Below, in pieces: positions 34,850-46,640 of a stretch of 64,000 bases of DNA (positions are counted from its first letter, which is position 1; every line of letters starts with the position of its first letter). This stretch comes from Parasponia andersonii. Taxonomy: Eukaryota > Streptophyta > Magnoliopsida > Rosales > Cannabaceae. The notes below the pieces were generated by a model. That model did no database searches. It was not told where the DNA came from and was given only the letters and a program-made list of their open reading frames with translations. The stretch is taken from positions 237,741 through 301,740 of the forward strand of contig JXTB01000202.1 in the NCBI GenBank assembly GCA_002914805.1, written 5' to 3'. Position numbers and translations under genes: made by a program.

Positions 34850-36926
34850 ATATATATATGGTTGTAATTGAGAAGGTTATTGAAAACTATTTTAGGAATA
34901 TTTTTACTCATTCTACACCAAACGAAAAGCAAATTGATAATGTATTAGAGGCTGCGAAGATAAGGAGTCTCCGATGATGTGAATGGATCTCTTTTTGCAC
35001 TTTTCACAAAGTTTAAAAGTAAATTAGTGCTAAAAGAATGTATAATGTGTAGGTAATAAATGACTTCTTTGGGGAGTTAAATAATTCTCACTTCTTTGTT
35101 TTCCATTTTGTAGTTATTTTCTTATAAATTCTTCCTTTTATGTTTGATATCTCAAGTACTATAAATAAATTCTTTCCGCAATAATAATTGATGTTACGGG
35201 ATGAAATACGATAATATAAGAGATATCTCTAGTACTTTATATAACATTTTTGGATAAAATGTCTTAGAGTTCATGATTTTTGCTAAGAGTAGTCGTTTAA
35301 TATTTGAAATTGGGTTTCTAATATTTCTACTTATAAAAATAAAAAAAAATTACAAAAATACGATGGATAAGCAATTTCTTTACTAATTTTTTAGAAAAAT
35401 ACTATTTTTAAAATAGTTACTAGCGGCTAAAAACTGGTTATCAATTATAAATATCTTTAGTTATTAATTATCAGTGCTTAAAAACAGTTTATTTGTTTTT
35501 AAAAAAAAAAGAAACATTTTTCTCAAATAATTTTAAAAAATCGTGTATTTTTATAAAAATACAATACAAATCTAAAAACAACTTAGACCACCGTATTTTT
35601 TCATTTCTTTTCTAAAAATATAGTACAGGGCCTAGTTTTCACTTTGAAATTTAGCCCATGCAGCTTATTTTTTGCAAATGTAGTGTGAATTTACCTCATT
35701 TTCACATGTAGTGTTGTTTTGATCAATTTTACAAATTTGGTGCTCATTTGCCCCAGTAAAAGTCTGCGAGTATGGATATGGAAAGCTTTTGTTTTTTTTT
35801 TTTCATTAAAATTAGTATTCCTTAAATGCATTTTATGCATGCAACATTATTGAAAATTACTCATCATTCTCGATTTTGACTATGAAACTTTTTCCAAATT
35901 TTTATGCGAATTGGAAAACATAGGTTTTGTTTGGTTCACCTATTCAAATGAGTGTATTTAAATGAAAATTGTAGATTGACTTATAATTGAAATGAGAGAT
36001 ATTTGAAGTAAAATAAAGTGGAATAAGTTGTAATTATAACGAGAGACATTAAATGGACTATTTAGAAACACTTTCAAGGTTCTATTCTCATTCCAAGACA
36101 TAAAAAACTCATTCCAATAGTTGATATAATTAATAGACCATTTGAATAGAAAAATTAAATTATTGAAACGAACATCTATTCTAAAAAACTATTTAAATAA
36201 AAAAACTGAAATTATTGAAACAAACATTCATTTCAATATTCCAATAGATTTTTTCATTTGAATAAAATGGAAAATTGAAGAAAACAAGACCAGAATAATC
36301 TCTCTCATTTATTACTTTTATTTAGTGGGTCCGGATATTTAGTATATATGCCATTTTTTTTTAATATCATCTACTAATCGAAAGAAAGTTACACGCTACA
36401 TATTTAAAAATAGGACGTGTAATAGTGTAACGGAATTTTCAGATGTGAAGAATAAAAAACTACTTTCAACAAAAATAGGGGCTCTAAGGTATTTTTGTCC
36501 TAAGTTCTTTCTACAATATAATTCTGTTGTAATATAGAATATGATTTATTAGACGTTAGATATTAGCTTAGCACGCTAGTTTATTTCCATCTCACATGAT
36601 TGATAGACCAAAGCAATGGTCGCACTAGGTGCGTGCACCATGAGGCAGAATCATTCGAATTCTAACAACCGGAACGAAAATGAAATTATTTCACGACAGA
36701 TGGGTGCTACCAAAAGCACCATAAAATGCTCAAGTTCGACATAAAATTAGATTGAGAAAAAATAACGGACAACAATGCTGCTCAAATCAATAAATAGTAA
36801 ACAACAAAGGATGCAAAATAATAATATAGAATCTCCAAATCAAGTTCTAATTCCCTAGGAGTGCAATGATGTCCGCTTTATTCAGTCTCATAACTCCAAT
36901 AAATAAGTATCGCAAATATAGAATCT
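34850..36926. other. Intergenic; no gene
   Basis: AT-rich. 35918-36250 has TTTTGTTTGGTTCACCTATT at one end and repeated GAAACAAACATTCATTTCAA-like phrases at the other, which may be a decayed MITE. The last part is the 3' flank of the LTPG gene. Confidence 0.45.
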
Positions 36927-38142
36927 CTAGTAGAACAACATAGAAACAGAAACGAGGAATAAAGTAGACATTCCGGTCCAGACTGCCCTCCCTACTCCAT
37001 TGCCATCAGATCCTGGAACTCCTGTAAGATTAATCACAATATTTTAAGAACAAATGGAAGACTTGAACAGAGAGATTTGCAGCCTGCAATGAGACTTTAA
37101 GACTTTATAAACTAATCTTATTGGTAATAGCAAGTGCTCATCTGTTTAAGGACAAGGAAATCAACTCAAGATCCAAATGCTATAACAACGGAGCTTCGAC
37201 ATTTGATTCATAAGTCTCAATATGGAAACTGAAACCAATCAAAGCTAAATTTACGACCGTGCGGTAAGTTTCACCCAAGTTAAGTGAATTTTTTGTTTTT
37301 CTTACCACAATAGGATAAAACAATTTTTTTCAAAGCAAAGGAAAGGAAAGAGGGTTTTAATATTCTACCTAGTAAATTTTAAGAACAAATAGAAGACTTG
37401 AACAGAGAGATTTCCAGCCTGCAATGAGACTTTAAGACTTTATAAACTAATCTTATTGGTAATAGCAAGTGCTCATCAGTTTAAGGGCAAGAAAATGAAC
37501 TCAAGATCCAAATGCTATATGAACAACGGAGCTTCGACATTTGATTCATCAGTCTCAATATGGAAACTGAAACCAATCAAAGCTAAATTTACGAGACCAT
37601 GCGGTAAGTTTCACCCAAGTTAAGTGAATTTTTTGTTTTTCTTACCACAGAGGATAAAACAATTTTTTTCAAAGCAAAGAAAAGGAAAAAGGGTTTTAAT
37701 ATTCTACCTAGAAAACACTACAAGGACCAACCTCTAGATGGAGACCATTTGACTTAGTCTTACTACAGACACGATTTTTTAGAAGAAAATTATAGAAATG
37801 CATTTTATATTATATAATAAAAAATCCTTTCTCACACACTAGAATTTTCATCACCGTATATGGCCAGATTATTTCCAGGGGAAGCACAGCAGGCCGATAA
37901 ATATGTGTTTGGTGCAAATATAGTAGTCAATCCTTCTTCTTTAAAAAAAATAAAAAATAAAAAGAAAGAAAATATAGCAGTCAAAATTGGAGGCACCAAC
38001 AAGACAGTCTCTTCAAGCCAAAAAAAAAAAAAAAAAAAAAAAACAAAAAAACAACTACCCAAAAAAACCATTCACCCCACCCCCCACACAAAAAATCACT
38101 ATATATATAACCCAAAAAACAACAAAAAATAAAAAAAAAAAA

Positions 38143-38180
<38 letters not shown>

Positions 38181-38182
38181 AA

Positions 38183-38227
<45 letters not shown>

Positions 38228-38246
38228 ACCACCCAAAAAAAAGATT

Positions 38247-38277
<31 letters not shown>

Positions 38278-38830
38278 GAGACAGAGACAGAGTCTCAAGA
38301 TAAGGCTTCACGCCTTCACCCAGGTTCAAACTTGTACTTGTACTTGCACTCGCAAGGCCTCAATATTCAAGGCACTTAAATTTAACAGTCGGATAGGTCA
38401 ATAATTTCAACTAAAGTTGCCAAGAATTTTAAAGAAGAAACTGAAAGCAACCTAACCCAACTCACAACACAAAACAGACTAGAAAATATGATTTTCCAAT
38501 TCGGAATTCGCGTTCCACTTTGTCTATGTCAATATGGTGTGAACTCGAGAATAAAGCTCGAGTTTTGACAAATAATAGCATCTATTAACTCTACCAAACA
38601 AATTATGATGTATCAAAACACATTCAACCATTATACAAAATGGGTTTTCATGTAAAACCAGTGAGTAATCTACTAGTGCAGAGCAGTCGCAAGCTCTGAT
38701 TTTGTTGGGTAGAAAACCAAAAACAAACAGAGAAAATGTTCTCACCTGGGGTTGGCTGGCTCTGTGGAGTAGAAGCTGCAGCTGGAGAAAATTTAAAAAA
38801 TAAAATAAAATTAGTCCAATTAATATTTAA

Positions 38831-38862
<32 letters not shown>

Positions 38863-39465
38863 GGTTTGAGAGTGTGATCTAAATCAAATCAAAGACCCGG
38901 AAGAGACGAAGAGAATTGAAGCTTCATGACTTAACATTAACACACTCAAATCCTTTATCTAATTTTCATGTATTAATAAGAAAATTCAGAATTATATACA
39001 CACATATACCAATATATGAATTCCCCAAATTCATCATAATTTTAGAAAAAGTAACCAACCCAAAACCCAATCATGCCTCTTCTCCCAAACCCAAGTCTAA
39101 GAATTCCCCAAATCGATCATCGAAATTCAATAAGACATATATATATATATCGTCGACTTACATTTGCATTGGTCGAGTTTGACAGGGACGCCACATTTTT
39201 CAGTGAGACCAAGGGCCTGAGCGACTGAAACCCCAAAGCTCTGAAGCAAACCAGGGGTGTTGTAGAGGTTGCAAAGGCAAGATAGCTCAGTAGCCACCGC
39301 TTGCTTGATCGAGTTACAACACTTGGCCTCCGGTTTCGTCGCGTTCAGAGAATCCACGCAGTCCACTAGATTGTTCGCGCAAGACGGTGTCTGAGCCTCC
39401 ACCGCGCTCAATACTGCCATCACTACCACCAAGATCGCCACTATCGTCCTCTTCGACCTCTCCAT
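36927..39465 (-). CDS. GPI-anchored non-specific lipid-transfer protein (LTPG), first of a pair
   Basis: Three exons (39465-39162, 38781-38746, 37021-36927) join in frame to 144 aa; both introns are GT-AG and phase 1. A signal peptide covers residues 1-24 (MERSKRTIVAILVVVMAVLS..). The mature part has the eight-cysteine pattern C..C..CC..CxC..C..C starting at TPSCANNLVDC. A short Ser/Pro linker from the 36-nt exon (AASTPQSQPTPG) follows, then small residues GSDGNG as a likely omega site and a hydrophobic tail AVWTGMSTLFLVSVSMLFY. Such proteins sit on the outer plasma membrane and help export cuticle or suberin lipids. A longer start at 39516 exists in frame, but it would put a charged string before the signal peptide, so I chose 39465. 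Intron 2 carries a tandem duplication and an A-rich tract. Confidence 0.93.
37041..37711. repeat. About 336-bp tandem duplication in LTPG intron 2
   Basis: Copies 37041-37375 and 37376-37711 both start ATTTTAAGAACAAAT and end TTTTAATATTCTACCTAG. They differ by scattered substitutions and small indels. The first copy begins 20 bp from the acceptor of exon 3. Confidence 0.93.
37990..38280. repeat. A-rich (T-rich in the transcript) low-complexity tract in LTPG intron 2
   Basis: The plus strand is almost pure A with scattered C; the LTPG transcript reads it as poly(U) with G. Length and content may be affected by assembly. Confidence 0.9.
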
Positions 39466-39471
39466 ATTTTC

Positions 39472-39508
39472 TTTTCTTTTCTTCTCTTCTCTTCTCTTCT
39501 CTTCTCTT
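39472..39508 (-). repeat. (AGAAG)n leader repeat of the first LTPG gene
   Basis: AGAAG units fill the 40 bases before the LTPG start codon; purine-rich leaders of this kind are frequent in plant 5' UTRs. Confidence 0.85.
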
Positions 39509-39605
39509 CCAAACAAACCTCTTGACCTCTAACTCTTGCTTTTCTTGCTTTCGCTTAATTTCTTGCTTTAATTGTGGCGGTTTCATTTGTGGCTTGGCTT
39601 TCCCA

Positions 39606-39615
39606 CTTTATATAG
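39606..39615 (-). promoter_or_regulatory. TATA box of the first LTPG gene
   Basis: CTATATAAAG lies about 140 bp upstream of the LTPG start codon on the coding strand. Confidence 0.65.
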
Positions 39616-39619
39616 ACCT

Positions 39620-42026
39620 TCTACAGCTTCGGTTTTGCTTTCTTATTACTATTTTTTTTTTTTTGAATAATCTAATTTATTATTTTAATTTCCTTAAAAA
39701 AAAAAAGGAAAAAAATTTGAAAAATGAAAATTTTTCATTCTCGTGGGGGATGAACAGTAGAGTTGTTTTGAAAATATCATACAATATCCAATATTCTATT
39801 ATATTATTTATTAATCTCTTCAGTTAATTATAATTATATTTCAAGCAAATTTATATACGACTTAATTATAATATTTAATTTTTTATTTTTTATTAATATA
39901 TTGCTAATTAATTATAATTATATTTTAAATAAATTTATATATTACTTAATTTATTGATTAAAATCATTAATAATTGATAAATTACTGTAATACTAGACAA
40001 TATTGACGTCTATAGCATTTCTCTTTCAAATTGGACCAACTGATAACAAGATATATATATATATATAAATTATTAATCTATTATAATTACGTTCCTAGTA
40101 AAAAAAAAAAAAATTGTTATCAAGAACACATAATATACAGTGTTGAATACAATAATGTGTCCGTAGCAATACTCCAAAACTATATTTTTTTTTTTTTAAA
40201 TAATGATTGGTAGAGGCCTATCTAGCTTTCTGTAAATTTTTTATTTATTACGACTATTACTCATAAAAAGTGTTAAATTAACAAGTCCAAAAAATTGTCC
40301 AGTTGTCCCAATAACTACTAGTCATTAAATAAAATAGATTTAACTTAGTCCTAAAAAAAAGTCATGAATGTGAGATTTTTCGTTTAAAAATGGTCCAAGT
40401 CATGTAGTCTGTTCTAAATCTTTTGGTTGGGTACGAACGTGGAGGATACGGGTTTGTCGGTTTCACTCCCGTAAGAATTTGGCTTTAGCTTTCGTATAGT
40501 ACTATACTAGAGAACACACAGGTGAGAAAACGCGTTCACGAGTTGAGTTGGCAAACATTTGTTTATTTCCTTCTTTTTATGGCAGTACAACCAAAAATAT
40601 ATTTGGTCCACATGGAGAAAAAGATTATGATGGCAATTCTTTATTTCTCTATCCGTGTAATATTTGGTTCATGTTTTTCCTTTTTTTTTTCTAAAAAAAA
40701 AAAGGTTTAAAGGAAAAATTGGGCAAATAAATAAACAAGAATTTTTTTTTATTTTTCATTTTTTTTGGCAGAAAAGATTTTATTATTTCAATAAACTACT
40801 ATCTTAACATTTGATTTTTATTTTCTTTCATATTCTCTCACCATCAAATCAATTCAAAATTTACAATAATTAAGTGAAAACACATATTTATTTTCTATAA
40901 ATAAAGGAGAATTTTACCTAAGAAATATAAATGTAAAACATTGTGACAAAGCATTATAAATTGCGATTTTTTTTATGTACATATGTCATCTTTGGCTAGT
41001 TAAATAAGGAATATGTTATCTTGTTTGGCTCACCTTTTTCTAATTTATATTTGTTCATTCATTTTTCTTTTTGGTTTTTAAGGAAGATGAATTTCCTTTT
41101 TTCTTCCTTTTTTCATTTATGGTGGGGAATTGGAAGTCTAAATCTCAACATTGGAGATGGATGGGAATGAAGTCAATTTGATTTATTCAATAATTTGAAT
41201 TAGTTGTGTTGACTAATGGCCAATTTGAAGGAAAATTCAAATTCAGTAGTTTATACTGTAATTTCACAGAATCCTTTGTCATAATTAAAAAAAAATGCTA
41301 CGTAACGGTGTTTTTTACTTATAAAAAGTAAGCTCTTGGTTGTTTTTGTTGTTTTTTAGTATGTGTATTTATTTAAACCTGATTGGTTAAACCAATAGTC
41401 TTCTACCGTTTTGAAACAGTATATATGTGTGTGAGAGTATTTTTAACAATTAAATCCATTCCAACTTAGGTGAAAATGAAGACTAAAATTGACGGGAAAA
41501 AATTATTGTTTAAGATTGTGATTAAACATGTTTGAGGCACTTACCTTGGTAAAGGAATGTATTTTTCTATTAAAACATATAGGTTGTAGTTAGTTTACCA
41601 ACATTTGGGAATAAAATTTGAAGTGTTTTACAAGTTATGATCACGGCAAGAGAGTATTTAAATTGATTTAATCATTAACAGTTTTTCTTTCTGCTTTGTT
41701 TTATGTATTGTTAGTATGATCATAATCTGTAATGCACATGCCTAAGGCGACGTGAGAATCCTGCAAATTATTGCAATCCAACTCTATATTAGTCATTAGT
41801 GAATCTTATTTAAAATTACAAAGTGAACTATATATTGGTGAATCTTATTTAAAAATAAAAATAAACCATATATTAGTGAACGTGCATAACTTATCTGTAC
41901 TTTGTTGATATGATAGGATAAGGTGAGTAGAAATGCAAGGCATGAATTCAAATAAGTTCCTTCTTCTTTTTTTTAAAGGTTTTTTTTAATTAAAAAAATA
42001 TTAATTATATTTTTATATCTTGTATT
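39620..42026. other. Intergenic between LTPG and a gypsy element
   Basis: AT-rich DNA with poly(A/T) runs; no coding signal. The final bases (about 41990-42026) are the left piece of a MITE arm interrupted by the gypsy insertion. Confidence 0.5.
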
Positions 42027-42031
42027 ATTAT

Positions 42032-42819
42032 TGGTGCGATTCTTATCAGTTGTCCACGTGTTTCTAAACTACTGACGTTGTATCTACCAACTGTCCACGT
42101 GTCCTTGCTATCCCAGAGTACTTTTGACTTCAGCTCAGGTCAGAGTAGCAGGGGTGGTCACCTACAAAGACTCTCTGGTGCTTAAGTCAGTTGTTTATCC
42201 CTAAGTCTGAGTAGCAAAGATAAAGTTTTTTTCTCTGTATATGTCTATATATATATATATGTCTCTGGAGGGACGCATAGTTTATATATATATAGTCCTA
42301 GAACTGAGAACTATCTGGCTCTTTCTCCCAGGATCGGGTACCTTTTTTCATCATGACTTACTCCAAAAATCACAGGTCGTGGTTACTATAATTTTCCTTG
42401 CATCCTCGTGGCCTGTTTGTCGCCATCCCTTATGACTCGAGCCTGTCGGGGGCGAGACTTTGACAAACCGCCATTCTGTCAGGATAGTTTGCCCAATGTG
42501 CACACCTTTCCAGGATTGCATTAAATACCATGTCTAGGTCTGGAGTAATGCGTTGCCTCCCATAGTCTTCTGGCAGAAAACCCTCGAGGCTTCTGACTCC
42601 TAGCTGTCGAGGCAAGAACTGGATTGGGCCGAACCGTCCAGGGTCTAGGATGAATTCAGCCTTGGCCTCGGACAGCCCATGGGCCCATGCAGTATCACGT
42701 GCGACTCGAGTGGCTTTTAAATAGTTACTCTGGACACGCGTCGGATGGCGTGCCTCCCTAGTGACCTGTTCTGCCACTTAATCGTCCACGTGGTACGTGA
42801 TCTAGAAACGGACCCCACA
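42032..42819 (-). repeat. 3' LTR of the gypsy element
   Basis: Starts (plus strand) TGGTGCGATTCTTATCAG and ends GACCCCACA, 788 bp. It contains TA tracts and a G-box-like CCACGTGG near its inner end. Confidence 0.93.
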
Positions 42820-42840
42820 ACTGCCCCCATTTCTCTATTT
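42820..42840 (-). other. Polypurine tract of the gypsy element
   Basis: On the minus strand, AGAGAAATGGGGGCAGT abuts the LTR start TGTGGGGTCC; this is the priming site for plus-strand DNA. Confidence 0.7.
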
Positions 42841-43499
42841 GATGGATTCGCATCCATCAAATGGGAAAATCGTGTCTCCAGTCCTCCAATTTCAGGGGTA
42901 CATATGGCCCCTTACCATCATTTCTCCCTAATTACCGATGTTGGTGCACGCTTTCCCGCGTCATGACTTTTTTCAGATTTTTGAAATTCTAGTGCTTCAG
43001 TCTTCCTCGCACCGATCCCTTCCAGGGAAGACTTTTCGGCTCCCCCTCTATAAAAGCCGCATTCATGGTCAGGGTCGGATATTATATACGATGCTATTCC
43101 CTTGTCGTCAGTGCGGCCGACCTCTGGGTCTGGCTTAATCGTATATGATTTAGAGTTTTTAGTGAATTCCCCTCATGCTATGATTAACAAGATTAGCTCT
43201 GGAGATCAGGATTTGAGTTCCAGCTCGTCCGTCTTTGAGGATGTATAATTTCTGTTATACTTGTCTTGACAGAATTCGACCCGTGCGTGTGGTTGGACTT
43301 CTCTGACCCTAAATGGGAATGCACCAAGAACCAGGTACAGGGGTTGGTCAACCACTGCTTGGACCCGTCGCTGCATAGGAAGAGGCCCGGGCTCACTTCT
43401 AACGTGTAAACCCTGGCCCCGCTTGCCTTTGCCTCACGCACAGCTAAGGTGTTCTCCGGGAGGGGTCTTATCGCCTAACTCTTTTCCAATCCTGCAGGT

Positions 43500-44027
43500 A
43501 TTCCTTAAGGGTTGACGGCAAGTTTTCGTCACGAGGCCTATTGCCCTTCGTATATCCTCTTGGGTCGTCGGTGAGCGACTGATCCCTATAGTACGATTCT
43601 TGATAAGGCCGGCTGGCAAGTTTTGGTTGCGCAGCTCATTCCTCTTCGTATGTTTTCTTAGGCTATCGGCAAGCATTTTATTGCAGGATGTGATTCCCAT
43701 AGTACGATCATTTTTTGAGGTCTACTGGTAAGTTTTTGGTTGCGCAGCTCATTCCTCTTCGTACGTTTTCTCAGGCCATTAGCAAGCGTTTTATTGCACA
43801 ATGTGATTCCTATAGTACGACCGTTTTTGAGGTCTACTGGCAAGTTTTTGGTTGTGCAGCTCATTCCTCTTCGTACATTTTCTCGGGCCATCGGCAAGCG
43901 ACGTTATCCCCGCAGTATGATGTTTGATGAGGTCTACTGGCAAGCATTTTATTACGTAGCTCATTCTTCTTTGTACATTTCCTCGGGTCATCGGCGAGCG
44001 ACGTGATCCTGGCAGTACGATTTTTGT
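43500..44027. repeat. Five tandem repeats of about 98-112 bp inside the gypsy element
   Basis: Each unit has GGCAAGTTTTxGTTGCGCAGCT-like text, TTCCTCTTCGTA, then TCGGCAAGCG and TAGTACGA. Unit anchors fall at about 43518, 43616, 43728, 43840 and 43940. They lie between the end of integrase and the 3' LTR, a site where Tat-lineage elements often carry tandem repeats (established for the lineage). Confidence 0.88.
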
Positions 44028-44183
44028 TTGAGCAAGTAGTTCATGTGGTCTGGCACCGAGGCAGACACTTTTTCATAGCAATCCAAAGCGTAAGTCTGTG
44101 TAGTAGAAATTCTGACCTGTTTTGAAATTAAGCTGTTCAATAATACAAGCATTTATATGTTTCTTACAACATTTACATGCATC

Positions 44184-45030
44184 TCACATGTGATACTTTT
44201 TCAAGTGCTGGGCATTCCATGTGTTTGGTACGCTCTTCCCAATTTTAAGTTCTTTCAGGACATATGCACCATTGTCAAGCGCCTTGATCACCTCGTACGG
44301 CCCGATCCAGTTAGAGTCTAGTTTCGAAGAATTTCCTGTTCTGACCTTCAAGACCCAATCCCCGGTGTTAAATCGACGAGCACTAACCTTCTTTGCATAG
44401 TAGGACTTGGCTTGCTGGTGGTACGAGGCCAGATGAACCAGGGCCATGTTCCTTGTTTCTTCCAAGAGGTCTGTGTTATAGCTTAGTTGCTACTCGTTCA
44501 GTGAGGCGTCTCTTACCACTTCGGAGCGAAGGGTCGGGAGGCCAATCTCGATTGGGATCATAGCCTCTGACCTATAGACCATGGCGAATGGTGTTCTTAT
44601 TATTAATCTCCGCTCCGTGGTTTGATGGGCCCACACAACGGTCGGTAACTCTTCTAACCACCTGCCTTTAGCCTCCTGTAAGTTTTTTTTAATATTGCTA
44701 AATATGGCCTTGTTTATTGCCTCTGCATGGCCGTTCTCTTGAGGGTAGTTTACGGATGAGAAACGGAGCTTTATATCATACAACTCACACAGCTCCTTAA
44801 ACTTAGTGTTCTGGAACTGCATGCTATGATCAGCGTGTATCTCTTTCGGTATCTGTATCGGCAGATTATATTTTTCCAAATGAAGTTAATTGTGTCTGCC
44901 TTATTAACGGTCGTATAGGCTTCAGCCTCTACCCATTTGGTGAAATAATCGGTGGCCAGCAAGATGTACCTTCTTTCCTTTGGACTTCTGGGGAGCTCTC
45001 CGATGATATCCAGGCCCCATTTAGCGAAGA
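44184..45030 (-). pseudogene. Gypsy integrase, frameshifted
   Basis: The core begins at a GLDIIGELP block, followed by ATDYFTKWVEAEAY with the first catalytic Asp. A frameshift lies near 44860. The second Asp is in the ADH block (usual form ADN), and the catalytic Glu is in NGHAEA. A stop near 44487 separates the C-terminal domain (44465-44184), which ends in TWNAQHLKKYHM. All three catalytic acids are present, but the frame is broken at least twice, so it is inactive. The N-terminal zinc-binding part is lost with the deletion. Confidence 0.9.
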
Positions 45031-45209
45031 GCCAAGGAGTTATGTTCGAATGAAGTTCCTCCAGGGGTCTGGCTATGATAGGCCCCGAGCCTTTTACTCA
45101 GCTTTGCCATCATTTCTTATTTCCAGTTGGGAAGCACACCCTCCGGGCTTTCTTAGTGTCTTCTGTCTACTGCCGCTCTGGCCTGGAGAGGCCTTGTCTG
45201 GCTTTGTCG

Positions 45210-45612
45210 CTAACCCTGTACCCGCGATCTAGATGGGGCGGGGACTTCTCTCGGCGGTTGGCCCCTAGACTTTTGTTGGACCTCTTCGTCAAAGTCTTCT
45301 CTTCGTCCGCTCCTGGCTTTGCTCGCCAGTAGCCCTTCGAGGCAGGCGTTATCTCTGCGCACTTCTGCGACTTCATCTTTTAAACCCAGGACGACATCGT
45401 GGGCCATCTCTGCCTTCTGGTTTGCTTCTGCTAGGGCGGCAAGTATTTGGTCTAGCTTTTGCTCCAGACCTAGTTGTGCTTCCCGGGAGCTCCCTTCGGC
45501 GTCGGGACGTGTGCTCTTGGTAGTCATTCTCGAGAGTGCCATCTGATGTTGTATGGCCTTTTGTTCGGGGAGAGCACGATCGTGAGACTCCTACTCTTTC
45601 TCTCGCGCTCAA
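45210..45612 (-). pseudogene. Gypsy gag start, truncated
   Basis: An open frame from 45542 encodes a coiled-coil stretch (LEQKLDQILAALAEANQKAE), followed by charged and Ser/Pro-rich text that runs into the deletion. Its place just inside the 5' LTR and the coiled coil fit a Tat-type gag N-terminus. No zinc knuckle is left. Confidence 0.65.
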
Positions 45613-45640
45613 CGATTTCCCACAGATGGCATCAAACTGT

Positions 45641-46425
45641 TGGTGCGATTCTTACCAGCTGTCCACATGCTTCTGAACTGCTGATGTTGTATCTACCAAC
45701 TGTCCACGTATCCTTGCTATCCTAGAGTGCTTCTGACTTCAGATCGAGTCAGAGTGGTGGAGGTGGCCACCTACAAAGACTCTCCGATGCTTAAGTCAGT
45801 TGTTTATCCCTGAGTCTGAGTAGCAAAAATAAATTTTTTTTCTCTGTATATGTCTATATATATATATGTCTCTAGAGGGACACATGGCTTATATATATAT
45901 AGTCCTGGAGCTGAGAACTCTCTCGTTCTCTCTCCCAAGATCGGGTACCTTTTTTCATCATGACTTACTCCAGAAATCATGGGCCGTGGTTACCGTGATT
46001 TTCCTTGCATCCTTGGGGCCTACTTTTCGCCATCCCTTATGACTCGAGCCTATAGTGGGCGAGACTTTGACAAACTGCCATTCTGTCAGGATGATTTGCC
46101 TAATATGCACACCTTTCCAGGATCGCATTAAATGCCCTGTCTGGGTCTGGAGCAGTGTGTTGCCTCCCATGGTCTTCTGGCGGAAGACTCTCGAGGCTTC
46201 TGACCCCTAGCTGTCGAGGCAAGAACTGGATTGAGCCGAACCGTCTACGGTCTAAGATGGATTCAGTCCTAGCCTTGGGCAGTCCATTAGCCCATGCAGT
46301 ATAACGTGCAACTCGCGTGCCTTTTAAATGGTTACTCTATACACGCATCGGATGGCGTGCCCCCCTTGTGATCTATTCTGCCACTTAATCATCCACGTGG
46401 TACATAATCTAGGAACGGGCCCATA
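45641..46425 (-). repeat. 5' LTR of the gypsy element
   Basis: Starts TGGTGCGATTCTTACCAG on the plus strand and ends GGGCCCATA, 785 bp. The terminal CA of the partner reads TA here, a single transition. Inside it, on the minus strand, TTTGATGCCATCTGTGGG is the probable primer site region. Confidence 0.93.
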
Positions 46426-46640
46426 ATTATAATTGTTTATTCATTTTATATATTATATTTTGGTTATTATTAACATTAATATTCAAATTTAAAATTTGTT
46501 AACAAAATTATACCCTCTTTAATCAAACATTAATTTAGTTTACTAAAATATCCTTTTAAAATTTAAACCTATATATTTAAAAATAAATTCAAATTTGAAG
46601 CTTATTTAAAATTAATAACTAAACTTAAATACTAAAAAAA
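46426..46640. repeat. Remainder of a MITE arm split by the gypsy insertion
   Basis: TTTTGGTTATTATTAACATT and the following TTTGTTAACAAAATTATACC match the left arm of the fold-back MITE at 18861-19221. The missing first 40 bases are found to the left of the gypsy element (about 41998-42031). The opposite arm is not recognisable. Confidence 0.7.

Larger units (their letters stand above)
42032..46425 (-). mobile_element. Ty3/gypsy retrotransposon (Tat-like), internally deleted
   Basis: LTRs 42032-42819 and 45641-46425 are flanked by the 5-bp TSD ATTAT (42027-42031, 46426-46430). Coding runs on the minus strand: a gag start near 45612-45210, then integrase 45030-44184, then non-coding repeats before the 3' LTR. 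Protease, reverse transcriptase and RNase H are missing, so about 3 kb or more has been lost between gag and integrase near 45.05-45.2 kb. Integrase ends in a TWNAQHLKKYH-type tail and has no chromodomain, as in the Tat lineage. The LTRs are roughly 85-90% identical by eye with many transitions, so the insertion is old. It lies between the two LTPG genes. Confidence 0.93.

Noticed and set aside
37987..38379. Poly-lysine protein
   Set aside because: Pure consequence of the A-rich intron tract.
43500..44027. CRISPR-like array
   Set aside because: Units are 98-112 bp, directly adjacent without unique spacers, and lie in a plant retrotransposon.
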